From Lytechinus variegatus (lineage: Eukaryota > Echinodermata > Echinoidea > Temnopleuroida > Toxopneustidae), in NCBI RefSeq assembly GCF_018143015.1, contig NC_054744.1:1819059-1883058 (forward strand): 64,000 bases of DNA, written 5' to 3'. The notes beneath the pieces are model-generated. The model was not told where the DNA came from, did no database searches, and saw only the letters and a program-made list of their open reading frames with translations. Of this stretch, positions 31,214-46,200 are shown piece by piece. A program made the position numbers and the translations under genes. Each line of letters opens with the position of its first letter. Within the stretch, counting starts at the first letter, position 1.

Positions 31214-34200
31214 GTAAGTCGTCTCTTGCATTTGGTATTTCTGTTAAATTTCGTCCAAAAAAGTTTCATATTTATATGGGAAAAGAGCACGATTGGTCTA
31301 TATTAACGTTTTACTAAAGGGATTTTGAAGAATAATGTTGAGTTCTGGTACTTGATCCCTGAAATTGGTCGCACGCGGAGGGTGGAATTATTCCTTAACA
31401 TTGTCCCATGTACTGATATCTCTGTTGGTAATTTGCCGGCCAGATTTCGTGCCTGAGCCAGCGGCAGCGAGGCCGAAGGGTACCGGCACTCTAGGCGACA
31501 CCCCAATACTTACCCGTGTTAAAAAACTGAGACTCCACTAACGCGCGTTTGGGCCGCCCTAGCTTAGAACTAAGTGATTTATAAGATTTTTTTTTTAATT
31601 GTACCCATTTATAAGATAGGTGTGAATAGTAAAATAATGTTTAATCGGTACTCACCGGTTCTTTTGTTGCATTTCCAGACCACTTCTCACAATTCTTGGC
31701 AAATAGTTGCGGTAAATTCAGTCGCCATAGACAGGCTAGTCATGCATCTTTATTTATAAATGGAGCGCCCTTTACGATAGTTGTTAATGCCGCGGAGAAA
31801 TCGTTAGGCATTTTGGCCTGTGTTCAAGGCGTTCTTTCTGTTCTATTTTTTATATTGGAGATTGTGCATTTGTTGAATAGCGCCGTCTACGTCAGGTATG
31901 AGATCGAGCGTATACATCTCTATGAGTGTATTACACTCTTCCAAAATAATTATGATTCCGACCTAGAATCACGGCCGTCACTAAAATGAAGGGAGGTACA
32001 AGTAATCCCCCCGTAGCGGACCGTGACCCGGACGAGACAAAGCGTTGGGGGGGGGGACAGCAATGTCTGTGAAATGCTGTGCCCCCCATGCTTTCTCTCC
32101 TCCGGGTCACGGTTCGCCACTTAATCCCCCTCCATGGCCTAAATGCCCAAGGAGATGCGTCTCTTTATAAAAATTGTAGGGGGTACAATATCAAATATCC
32201 CCTACTATTTTTGGTATTTTATTATTGAAAGAAATATACATAAATCTAAATTTGAATGAAACATGTATTTTGCACCAGACGACCTGACTATGGGGTGATA
32301 AACCTTTTTCTAGCCCCTGGCCCCCCCTTTGGGCAGAATTTTCTGCCCTTTCGCCCCTTTTCTCCCACTATTCTGGATTTTGTCGGTTAATTTGCGCGGC
32401 CGCCGGGGGCTGGGGATTAGGAAAAGCGATGAGACGAGAAAAAAAATCGAAGAGAAAATAGGACAGAAAGGAGGTAGAGAAAGAAGAAAAGAGAGTAAAA
32501 AGAGAGCAAGCAAATAAAAAAATTAATAGAAAATTTAAGGGAGGAGAAAATAGTGAAAAAAGTATTGGGGTTGGTGAGATTGTATGTATCCGTGTAAAAG
32601 AAATACTGAGTTTGAGATGTTGTCCGTTTCAGCAAATTAATGTCTGCCTGTTTTACAAGAGCGGGGTTTGTTGGACTGTTTGCAAAAAATGAAAAGCTGA
32701 TGGAATCGGAAAATGTTCCAATTGCTTCATGTTACCGATAGTGATAGCGGTTGAAGGTAAGTCGCACTCTGACGCTCTAAAACCAGCGGGGGTGGGGTGG
32801 CGGACCTGCCCCCTAAATTTGATTGGGGACGATCGCGCTAATTTTTTTGTTGATAACATTTTGTTGTTGCTTGTCAAAAATTATCGGTCCCAACCCCCTG
32901 TAAAGCCTTCTTTTGCTTGTACAAAATTTTTGGTGGTCCCCTAATTTTGCTGGCTTCGTCCGAAAATAAATTGTGTTCTTTATTGTCTTTTATATTCATT
33001 TTAGGAAAAGAATCCCAAATTTTCAATTAATGAATTGTCTATGTAGTTATCCTGTTTATAAAAAAATACTTAGAATCTGCGTTTCTCTTTATATGACTTA
33101 AGACATTGTATATTATAAAGGTTATAGGATAGACCCTGTCTATATAAATTGTATGCTCGCATAAGTCGGTTAATTTCATATCCATTTTGTTATTGATATA
33201 AAAAAAGTCGGAAAACGTAATTTTTTTAGCTCGCGCGTCGAGCTGGTATAATTTTATCTGTGATATATATTTTAAATGATATTCATTCTATTTTACGCTT
33301 CACAGCAATATATTAAACGTTGCAGCACGCGCTGCGCGCCCGCATGAATTAATGATACTTATCTTGTTTATTGGATAGATCTGGTTATCAGGTGAATGAT
33401 TTAAATTACCGTTACACACTGAAACTGTTTTGCAATTGAAAGGGGATTTTTTACCCTGATAATTTTTTTTCTCACTAAGAAAAATCATTAAAAATCAGAA
33501 ATTTTATTTGAACAAAATTAGAGTTAATAAATTTTCGTATGCTTGATTTCTGTCGTCATAAACGAGCTAATGCTCTATATTTTCCAATTTTAATGATCTC
33601 TAATGACTCACCTTTTTCTTTTTGGAACGGATATGAAGTTCTATTGATATATTGAAGGTACAGTGAATGTCATTAGCATGTATTTATAGAAAATGACATT
33701 TCCTTTATTTTTTTAAACATTAATTGTTTCCGATTTGAAGGAAAAGTGCTCGCATATATAGGCCTACGTCATCACTCAATTATCACTTTTTTTATTTTCT
33801 TTTGGTCAGGAATGGATTTTCCTTAATGCATACCAATTTCTTATACCATTGTTTATGCTATTTTCATAATAAAGTTTTAATGAATTCAAATTTGCACTAC
33901 TTATTTTATTAAAAGACAAAATAACAAAACAACATCTAGTCATCATCATCATCATCATCAACGTCATTATCATGGCCATTACAACCATCATTATTCCGCC
34001 ACCATCACCATCATCACCATAACCACCATCATCATCATTGTAATCAATCAACTTAATACAAACAATAAAAACACGTTAGTCAATTTCATGTGCTTCTTTC
34101 GTTGCAGTGGTCTGCTGTTATGGCTTGCGTTCGAGCAACAATGCTTTTCTGCAATTCACTATTTTTAATCCAATTTTATTTATGAAAACAAAGTTTTCAA

Positions 34201-37200
34201 TTCAAATTGTGCTCTCTTTAATGATTTGCAAAAATAATACAGACCTTTAAACTATTACTCAGCATTTTTAAAAGTATTTTGTACATTAGAAATACATGGA
34301 AAAAAATCGCAGACATAACAACGAACGACACAGTGTTGCTTGGATCAAAAAATAATATGCATCAACATGATTACACACATTTTTTTCCTCATTATGCAAA
34401 TAAAACACCTTTTCTTTAAATTGGGTTGAGAAGAATAATTGCTCTTTTAATATGAGTACATTAGGCAAAATTTCATAACATAAGATCCTCTTGAAAACTA
34501 ATCTGAACCCTTACAAAAATATAATTTTTATTTAGACTTTTCATCCAGTGTCGATGATATACGTGCTAGGTAATCCAAATTGTGACAGTAACAACACATT
34601 GTACGAAATTGAAAGAAATGCGGGGAGGCAAAATAATTATGTGCATAAAGAAATGATTAACCCAAATGACGCATGAATATAAAATTCAAAAGAGAAATCA
34701 CAGCACAAAATATATTTACTTCATAATTATGTCCACATCAGAGTTCATTTAAATCTTTGTGTTCGTGTCAATGTACTCTAAAATATAATTCACCTACATA
34801 TGCTTTAATAATAATCTGTTAGGGCCTATATGAAGTAGGAAATAAATGTGAATAGAATAACAGCATATCCACGAAATTGGAATTAATTATTAAAAACATT
34901 TTATTTCAGAAACACCATAGAATAATGTTTTATTATTAAAAGGTCAAGTCCACCTCAGAAAAATGTTGATTTTAATCAAATAGAGAAAGTCAGTCAGGCA
35001 AAATGCTGAAAATTTCATCCATATCGGATTTGAAATAAAAAGTTATGACATTTCAAAGTTTCCCTTATTTTTAACAAAATAGTTATATAAACATGCTAAA
35101 TGAGAGAGTCGATGATGTCACTCTCTCACTATCTCTGTACTTTTTTATTGTTGGAATTATACAATATTTCAATTTACGTTTAGGACCTCCTTGCCTGAAC
35201 CACAAAATGTTAAAATAATGGAATTTCACGTGTTCAGGGATAAATGAAACTTCATTTCACATGACAATGTCGAGAAAACAAAAATATTTCATCTTTCATA
35301 AAATTAGATACAAAAGATATAGTGAGTGAGTGATGTCATCAGTTCCTCATTTGCACACCGACCGAGATGTTCATATAACTGTTTTGTGAAATGAAACGAA
35401 CTGTTAAAATGCCATAACTTTCTTATTTTACATTCGATGTTGATGAAATTTTAAGTGTTATGCTTGTTGAATTTTTCTCTTTTTATTCTTTTATACTTGT
35501 CCTTTAAGGGGGATACTCTAATCGAAACTCTTAACACTTTATCTTAAAATCGCATTTTTTGTAAACTTTGTGAACAACGCAAAATTCATAATTATCTCAC
35601 TTTATAAAGACAAAATGTAACAGCCCATGCAATTTTAAGCATATACATAAGGCATTTTTATATACATGAAGCATAAAAGTAGCACCCATAAAATGTTTCA
35701 CCGTATTATGCACAATGAAAAATTGTGGGCTAATCATATTCCAGGTGCTAAGGCAGTGCTTCACACAAAAGAAAAGTCTGCGTTCACCATTTTCAATCCT
35801 TAAAGGGGTAGTACGTTTCACATACTCTAGCAGGGACGATATATAACACAAACTTTCTTATCATGTGGATATGAATTAAATTCAACAGTCTGGTTAATTA
35901 AACTGTTTTTGGTAGAAGTTGTCCTTTGTAACTCTGTCAAGTAGAATACCGCATGATTATTTGATATAGAAGAGGAAATATCTAAACATAATAACGTCTG
36001 AACCCGCTGGGCGGAAACAAGGGCCATCAAGGCCAGAAGTTTTTTACTTAACAGTGTTAGGGTTAATTGTTCATTATCGGGTAAAGACTTAATGTAGTTC
36101 AAAACAATTGACACATCCCACATACTACTGTACCTAGGCTTAGGGGGATTTTCATTGAATATCCCTTCCATTAAACGTGCGACTAAAGGGTGTTGACCCA
36201 CTGAATGCATCCCAATGGGTGAATGGCAGAAGATAAAGCAGATCTGTAAGAATTAATTGTGGAATAAGCTTTGCCTGAAGAATGTTCATGGGCAAGGAAG
36301 TTAAGTGAACAGGGATCAATTTGTTGTTTACAACACCAATCACACCATTGATTCCATGCAGATTGATATTGTTTAGACGTTCCTTGTCTCCAAGATCGGG
36401 CGAGTAAGTTGGCAGCTGATTTTGAAATGCCTGCTGCATTCCATTGTCTGCCGAGAGTATCCAAGCGGCTAGGTGCAGACTTACTGGATAGTTGTTGGGG
36501 CGACGTAGTTTATTGGGAGAAGGGGTGGGGCAACCAGCATGTGGAGAAGAGAAGGGAACCAGGGTTGTGCTCTCCACATCGGGGCTATGACGAGGGCCAG
36601 TCTTGTTTGGTCTGCTCGAAGTTTGAGAAGGATTCTAGGGATAAGGCAAAAGGATGGAAAAATGTAAGGAGAAAAGAATTCCCACGAAATGGAAAAGCAT
36701 CAATAATATATGCAAATGGGTCGTACTTCCAAGAAGCATATTTTGGAAGTTGTTTATTTTCAGATGATGCAAACAAAGCAATGTCAGGGGCAAACGTGGT
36801 ATTGATAATGCTATTAAAAATACAGGGGAGCAGGCTTAATTCCTAGTTCATGTCCCTCCTTGAAAGGACATCAGCAAATGAATTATCTTTCCCTGCCACG
36901 TGAGAGGCGGAAATCCAAATTCCTTATTTAATGCACCAAAACCAAATGCGTAACGCTATATGTCATTTAAAAAGGGTACATTACCTCCCATCTTATTAAC
37001 ATAAGCGACCGAAGTGCTATTGTCAGAGAAAATACGAATATGGATATCCTGACATTGGCTACATAAGGTATGTAGTGCTTGTTCTATTGCTAGCAATTCA
37101 AGAGCATTGATATGCAAATCTTGTAACCCAGAAGACCAAAAACCTTGAGAGAAAGAATTATCTGAATGACGCACAGCTCCCCAACCTGATGTGCTTGCAT

Positions 37201-40200
37201 CAGTGGATATTGTTATTATGGAAATCATAAGTCTCACGGGCCGGATTGAAAAGCTCCAAGGGCCGGATCCGGCCCGCGGGCCGTAGTTTGAGAACTCCTG
37301 TCCTATACACAGTAGAGCACTATTAGATATTGCAGTATATCACTACCTACTTGCTTACCTATATATATATATATATATCATTCATATATTTCTATTTCAA
37401 TCTGATAAGCGGATATTTTGAGCAGGATTAAAGAACGAGTTATGTATCGCTATCATGCTTGCTGATTTTTGTGTGTCATTGCATTGATTGCAATCATATT
37501 TTATTTTTGCACATGCTGAATTATGGGGGGGGGGGCAAAACGATATCCCCCAATATTGCTAGGGCGATCGCCCCTGCCGCCCCCATGATCGACACCTCTG
37601 AATATTCTATTGTATATCACCATGAATGACGAACACATAGACCCCAACAAAATTATGTTTGATAAACATTCAACCTTTAACCTTAAATTAGTAATCCCTG
37701 TCAGCAGGTTCAAAGTTATATAGCAGGGTGAAAACATTTAGTGTGAGATGCCATGGTGAAGTAATTTAAGATTTCATATATATAAGTGGGTAGGCACCAT
37801 GCAAGTAAAAAGTAAAGTTTCATAAATTATGACAAATATTTTCTTATGTAATAATTATGTGACACAAATTTTTCTTATCCCAATATGTTTCTCTCCCTCT
37901 TCTTCTCATTTCCCCTAGTGTTTTTTTGACACCCAATTCTTTCTAATTTTTTAATAAAAAGGGTGAAAAAAAAACACGAGCAAGACGAAAATGGGGGAAT
38001 TGGCGAGGACAAGTAGCTGAGGGACCCCCCCCCCCCTCTCTCTGTAGTATGACACTCGCATACACAATGTTTCCACTCTTCCCGAAATTCAGAAAATTTC
38101 AAGTTCATGAAATTTTTGCTTTTTCCAGGAAAGGTTCGGGAAACGAAAAAATTCCAGGAAATTTCGGGAAATCAGAAAATTACAACCAAACAACAATTAA
38201 ACGTAGAAACTATCAATTTCAGGTAACATTTACGTAGCTCAAAATTTTCCGCTCTCGCTCCGCGTTGGCATTTGAAATACTAGTAGATGATTTTTTTAAA
38301 GAGGACGTGAACAAAAAATAATGCTAAATAACTTGATTTGGGCAACCTAGGCCGAAATTAGGCTCGCTGTATTATTGCCCGATTTTTGTTTAAAATCAAA
38401 CTTGAAAATTCCAGGAAATATTTATGAACGTGAGCAAATTTGATGTTGACGACGGCCTTGATGTTGACGACGGCCTTGAGGCCGTCGTCAACATCAAGCA
38501 AGTCGCTCATGACGACGGTCTCCTGCGTTCTGAAATTGAATTAAATAATATTTTTCATATACTTTTTTTATATTCAGAAAGAGATCGTAAATGATACGTG
38601 TGTCTAAAATGTATATACATGTAATTGTAAAATCTATGTAATAATTGATTATGTTGTATTATGTTGAACATGTTGAACGCAGAAATAAATTTCAAGCAAA
38701 CAAACAAATTTTGGCTTAAGTTTCGGGACATTTATTTTGGAGTTGTGGAAATACTGCATATACAAGAGAAGAATCTTACTCATCAAAATATTGCGTGCTC
38801 AAAGCGCAAGCTGACATTGTTTAATAAAAAAAGAGACACGAATTAATTAATCTTATTAATCACTCATGAACTTACCAATCAAATCATAGTGGGAATTCAT
38901 TAACAGCATAAAATGCTATCTCAGCATTATAAAATAAGGCGAGCGCAGCGCACCGAGCTAAAACTTTGTTTATCCCGATAAAAAAACTTGAACATTTTAA
39001 ACCATTTTCGGTAATCATGAAAAACATTGAAATTTCATGGGAGTTCAACCGGGGAGCTAAAATCCAGACAATGAATATTTTTTTATTAATAGACTTTAAA
39101 AAATGTAAACCCCATTTGATATTCGATTGAAATTCGCGTTAAACAGCTAGTAAAAGCGGGAAAATAAAGTACTTTGTTTTCTCTACCATCATAATTCTCT
39201 TTCTCTTTAAATCTTCCTTTTTGGGGAGAGTATTTTGGTAAAAGAAAAAGATAATTGCTGGCTAGTGGGTGGCGAAATTTGAAACGTTGTTAGTCGAAAA
39301 TTCAAGCTGGCGCTGTTTAACTTCAATTTCTTTCACCTAAATTCGCGATGAATACTAGCACTATCAAATATATAATTATTAACGTCTGGCGAAAAGAATA
39401 ACAAACCGATCAGGTGACGAGAACGCGTATCACTTGATCTATATTCAGCTGCGATCGTGCGTCAGAAGGGAAGAGCACCTGCCAAGAAAATCAGGAAAAA
39501 GTCGTCAAAATGTAAGTTTCCCTTAATATCTTTAATTTCATTGTTGTTGGGATCAAACTATTAACAATTCTGAATTATAATTTGAAAAAAAATTGTTTAA
39601 AAAGCGCGTACTTGTCAAATAATATCGAAATATAGTGTGAGTCAAAGATTTCTAACCCCGCATTTCCACTGATGTCGCCTATGAGGTCCATACATGTAAT
39701 GTTTGGACCTCATTGGTACTAGGAGTGGGCACCGGCTACCGCTCAGGACTCGGGGCCCGCTTCTTAATGTACTTTGCAAACTGTTCAAATACCAGTCGTT
39801 CGTTGAAATATTGTTGTTTTTTGTTGATGTTGGCCTAAATGAAAACGACAATTCAAAAGAATATATGAATAATCAAGACATCAAAGTTGGTGCTTATTAT
39901 CTCAATATCTGATTAAATTTTAAAGCACCGTGTCACTTAAGTACAAATGACCTTCCTCTGATCATGCGTAGAATCTTTTGATCATGCGCAGAAAGGAACT
40001 ACGAACTGGCTTATTGCCAATTTTGACCCCATGGCACACAGTTTTGCAAAGGGAACATCAAGATTCATTAAATAGACACTTCAGACCATTACAAAAAAAG
40101 TTGGTTAAAACTAGGGTGTCTGAAGCCACACTGAAAAGTGTCAGCATAAAACAGGCTGATTTAGGGGAAAATATGGCACATGTTTTTTGGGAAGTTCAGG

Positions 40201-43200
40201 CTACTAGAAAAATGTGATCTGAATTGATTATGAACTTGTGTTTGGCATGTATGGAAAGAGTAAATTCAGGGGCTTCTTTTGACAGTAAGGACAAGTTTAT
40301 ATGATCATATTAAATGAGGATTTAGAGATAAATTGCAAACCCTTATTTGAGATTGCCATTTCCCCATGCGTTTTCTATGGGAAAATGAAATTTCTGTTTT
40401 GCACAATTTTTTTCACTTTGTCGCAATTTTTCATTGTGATCTGGTTTCCAAATCTTTATAAAAATCATACCATCAGAAAGAGCATAAAAAATCCTATTTG
40501 ACTCTTTATGGACAAGTTTTTGGCATTAATAATAAATTTACAACAGCTCTCGGAAGCTAAAAATTTGGATTTGTGTGTGTCCATTTCTTAACTACACAGT
40601 CTATGGCAGAGAAATGCTGAAAATTGACCTACATGTAATATCATTCTTCTTTTTTGTAGCCAATAATTGGATTTTTTTTCAAAAATATTACATTTCTGTC
40701 AGTAAGAAGGTAATTTCTCTTCGAATTCACAAAGAAAATGTGACATTTTCTTGAAATAAGAAAAATAATTCTTTTCTCCAGACACCCTATTAAAACATAT
40801 ATCATGATGGTGCATGGGAACCCCCATTTCTGACTCGACTATATTCATTGACAATAAGAGTGGCACTTTGGGCAGTCACCAGGCATCCATAACAATGTGT
40901 AGCTCTATCCCCTGGGATTGTCTGTTTGATATCATAACAAATTCTGTGATATGTGCTTATACAACCAATTATATAAATCATTAGGAGTAGATCCGCTTTG
41001 TCATCTTATTATGTCTGGATGTTTGTTTATTTATACTAGGTTCGCATTGTTTCAAGATGTCAGAGGCCACATCCCTTCCTAACTTCAGTCAATCATAATG
41101 GAGACACATTCATAAATGACCAGCTGGATGTCAGGTTAACTCAGGTACAGTATGTCACTGCATCAGATTCATACCTATATGAACATTTCAGACTATAAAA
41201 CTTTGCTTAACAGGCAAAATAGGTAAGGCTAGGGGAAGGGGGGGGGGTGTTCAAAGCCCACCAATTTCTTGGGGTTAATGCTTAGCCCACTTTAGTTTCA
41301 GGAGGTACATGTATTCTAGTGTTATTGACCAGAGAGCATGAGCATTGCTGATTCAAATTTATCATCATTATAATATAACTAGGATCAATTAAACAAACAC
41401 TTCAGTGACAAGAATGAAAATAACTGTTGCAGTAACACAAAAATATTTAGATACAGGATGCACATGGATTAGTTGCTGGGCATCAGGCAAAGTTAACCCA
41501 ATATCTGTAATCCACAGACCGCCCAAACTTATACCCCATCCAGGTGAATCAAGTGTTGTATTTTTGTGTGACACAAAGAGAGTGTAAATTTGCATTTGAA
41601 ATAACATATGAAAAAAAAAAATCACTCAAACATTCCACAGAATCTAATGGCATACAAATCATATTGTTGCTTAACACTTTTCCTTGTGAGACCCTACACC
41701 TCCACCTGTATGCTTATGATTGAATTTAGATATGTTGTGGATGAGTGGATAAGTCTTTGGACTATGAACATGGGGTCTTGGGTTCAAATCCTCTGGCAGC
41801 ACTCACATCCTTTGCCATTCTCCACCCTGGTGTAATATATGGATACCTGGTAGGAAGAAATTTCTCAAATGCCTTAGTGCAATCTAGGCAACCCAGCTAA
41901 AGCTGAGGATATTAAAATAACATTATCATGGTGAGCATATTGTTTTTTGTTTATCTTCTATCCAGGCGAGATGTTACGCCCAGCAGTCTCAGAGGAAAGG
42001 CTTTATTTCTGGTTTCATTGATAACATCAAACAGGAAATGAACAAAAACAAAGAGATGAAGGTATTGGAATCATTTTAAAGTTATAAAAATATTTAAGAT
42101 ATCCGCTGTATATTCATTGTACCTAATTTCAAACTGTTAAGAACTTACAGACAAAGATAAATGCCAGTGGTGGTAAGGGTTCCACAATTAGCTTGTAAAT
42201 AAATCAATAAAATCACAACCCAAGTGTTAGTGTGTGTAAATGAAGGATATCTTGTTTCAAAGGAATCTGAAAGAAATTATAATAATGATGAAAGTTATAT
42301 TTATAATAATAATTTGTATATCTTTTATGGCTGGTCAAAATCAAATACCAAATATTTGCTATATTCTGAGTCTTATTTGTTGATATGTCTTCCTTGTGAG
42401 TTGGATAGTGGTTATTCATGTCATTCTTCTACTCTAATTATCTAATCTGATCTAGAAATGAACAAATGAATACAATACCCAAATGAAAGAAATTCATTTC
42501 GCAAATGCAACTGCTACAATTTCTTGACAGGAAGGTGTAAAGCTCACAGAAGTTTTTTAATCATTCCAAAAAGTTTCATTCAATGAAAAATTTTCCCTGA
42601 ATCTGAACCCATTTTTTTTCTTCAATCTAACACTTAGTGTGATGTCTTATGCACAACTTCATCTGTTATTCAAAGAAAAATTACATCATTATTGTCTTGG
42701 CATAGTTTAAAACAATGATGATGACAGATTGAGAATTTCTTAATTTTCTTTGGATTAAAGAGACAAGAAAATGTTATACTCATTTATTATGTGCTGTGTG
42801 ATTTAGGTGTGATTTAATTTCCATCACTGAATAACTCTTTTTGACAGGATAATATCAAGAAGTTTAGAGAGGAGGCAGAAAAACTTGAACAGTCAGATGC
42901 CTTACAAGAAGCAAGAAAGAAATTTGTGAGTTTGATTGATTTTTGTCACACCCGTATAGCAGAGCGAGACTATATGTGTCGCTCGTATGATGGTGGCAGT
43001 GGCGGCAGCATCTTCAACACTAAAATCTTAACCAAGGTTAAGGTTTTGAAATGTTGTCATAATTTTGAAAGTATGTGGATCAAGATCATGGAGCTTGGAC
43101 ATAGGAGTAATCAAATATCACTGTTTGTCTTGCATCACATGATTAAGGTCAAAGGTAATTGAGGGTCAATGAACCTTGACCACTAATGCTGGAGGTATTT

Positions 43201-46200
43201 GTTGAAATGCCTTCATAAGTTTGAAAGCTTATGGATCTAGTTCATGAAGCATGGACATGAGGTTAATCACCGATTGTCTCGTAGTCGTCTTAAGTCACAT
43301 GATCAAGGTCAAAGTTCACTTAGGGTCAATGAACCTCATATTTTATTATCATTTGAATGTTGTTTTTGTGAATAATTATTTGTCATAATAGTTTTCAAAG
43401 TCAGCACTTATAAAGCTCCCTTACAGTATAATCTGATAATTATTTTCCAAGCTGTATACATGTACTTGTATGTAGAGGTAGGGGGCGTAAGTTGTGACAC
43501 TTTGCATTTTGCATGTTAGAATTGATATGACTAGTACTATTGTAGAAATAAGTACCTTGCCTTTAAATTTGATTCTTGGGAAATGTTTTTCACCTACATA
43601 TAACTTTCTACCCCCCACACTGAAAGTCATCGTGACCTTTGAAAAAACCGATGTCAAATGGCTCAACTTGCCCCATATATGGGGTAAGTTGTGCCACCGT
43701 CTGGGGTAAGTTGAGCCACAAAAACTACGTACAAAATGTATGGGGGAGAACCAGCATGTCAATTTCTTGTTTAAAGTCTTTTCACTTGCTAATTCTCTAT
43801 AAATACTAACATCCTTTAAAAGGAACAGAGCAGTCATGTAAATTTGCTCCTTTCAGGCTGCATTTCAATCGATTTTTATGGTTTGTTTGTTTTTTAAGAT
43901 ACATTACCATAAGAATTACCATGGCTCAACTTGCCCCATGCTGTTTGGCTCAACTTACCCCAGTCCAAACTTAGTGCGATAATTTTGTATCCACACATTT
44001 ATTATGCATCCATCATATAAAAGACTATGACAAGAATGAAGATCCATACCTGGACTAACAATGTTGTTATCATGTCTTTACTATATTTAAAGACGTGTGT
44101 GTGTATAAAGCACTTATCTATTTCACACTCTTTTACTTTTTTGGCTGAAATTCATACTTTTCCCTCTAAAAAACTACTTTTTGTTTCAAAGTTGAAAACA
44201 ATGTGGTAGGGTTAGGGGTTATGCTATGGGTCATCAATACATGACACCACCACAATGTCTGACTCATTCATTATTGGCCTGGGGCTGGTGGCTCAACTTG
44301 CCCCTATGCTCAACTTACCCCACCTTCCCCTATAATTTTATATGAAAGATGAAAGTGAAATTCCACGTACTTATTGTTAGTAATTGATGCTATTAAATAT
44401 CATTTGTTGTATAATTGTATAGGAAAATTTAGAGAAGGAGACAGCTCGAGGATCAGCAGCAGTTAGACATACTTTTGATGACATCAAGGAAAAAGTATCG
44501 AAGGTATGAAGAGAGTTGGAGAATGAGTGTTATATCATTGTACCATATTAGCGCTCCTAAAAATGTCCATTCTGGACTCTTCGGAAGAACAGCCATTCGG
44601 ATAAAGAGGGCTATCCAGCTCATATGGGGGGGGGGAGAAATTCAGCTGAGTTACTGAATGTACATTCATTTCTTATGTGGTGAATCAATATTATTCATAT
44701 GCCTCCAACCAACGTGATTTGCTGGATTTTTTTTCATACAAAAAGTAATCCAAGTACAATATTTATCAGAATGTAATTTCTAATTGACTATTGTATGTAT
44801 ATTTGCTTTGGTATGGATTTCATGAAAAGTGCTTATATAAGACTTAGTTATTGTATTGGTGTCTGTAAAAACAGGTCACTATCTTTGATTATTTCTCCTA
44901 ACTTTTGGAATGTAACTTTTATTTGAGACAAAGCTTTTTGTCATCTTTTTATTGTAGCTTTTAAACAGTATAATTGCAATTTAAACCTCCATTTCAAATC
45001 AGTTGAGGTACATAAGTTATGTGTGTATAGTGTATTCTTGATCTGGCAATTGCCAAGGCATAAATTTTCAGTCAATAATCCAAATAGTTCTTTATGTTTT
45101 CTAATTCAAGACATCCATCTTCATCAACTGCCATCTTCGTAGAATGCCATTAGAATATGAAATGCATCAATTGTGAAATGACTGCCTAGTTTTTTTTTCT
45201 CAACTTGTTTGTTGATATTATACAGGGAGTAGAAGAAGCTCAGAAGCAGGAATGGGTAAAGAAAGGAATTGATGACCTTTCAAAGAGTGCTAAAGGTGCT
45301 GCAGAGAGGGTCAGTAAATCAGGAGAGGAAATCAGTCAAAGTGCTGCATTCAAGACTATTTCACAGGTTTGACATTTATTTCCATTACATTTCTTTATTA
45401 CATCAACTTCTTTGTAAAAAGTTGTGGCACATAATAATTTTTTTTCTTTGTGTAATCGTTAGTCTTGTCCTTTTAGTATTTTTTTTATATTTATGTATGT
45501 ATTTCATATATCCAAAGTTGTGACAACAGCTCAAGCATTTGCTTATGTTGTCATACCACTGCATGTCTGCAACCTTGGTATAATCAGTTATGTAAATGAT
45601 TATAATTATACATCTTTTTCTGTAAAATTTAATGTATTATATTTTGTGATGGTCACACCATGTACATTGTCATGACATGCAGAAATGAATTAATAAACAA
45701 ATAAATAAATGAATAAATAAATTAAGGATTAAATAAGTAAGTAAATAAATAAATGAATACTACCTAATGCTAATGAATGAAAATATTTACACCTCGAAAA
45801 TCACCATTGTTTAAAATGAAAGTCGTCATAAACACATACCTATTCCATATGTCCTGAAAGCATATCTTCCCCTGAATATTTGATCCCATTTTCATACGTT
45901 CACTCTGTGATAATCAGGAGGTATTCTTTGCTGTGATGTAAAATTTGATTTGTAGAAGGTAAGACATATCTGCAATGAATGAATCCAGATGCTATTGAAG
46001 CCTTAATCATACAAGAATACAAGAGATTGAGTGTACTTGGTAAACTTCACGGCAAAGTACTTTGTTTTCAAAATTTAATGTGATAACACTTTAATGCTAT
46101 AATTGTATACTGTCGTTTAAATTTGGCATTGTAATGAGATTGTAAATTGAACCTTTCAGCCCTTACTGCTGGTCTGTTTTTATGTGTATGTAATGCATGA

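Noticed and set aside
36409..36846. Plus-strand 145-codon ORF
   Set aside because: Antisense to the DIRS tyrosine-recombinase and connector region.
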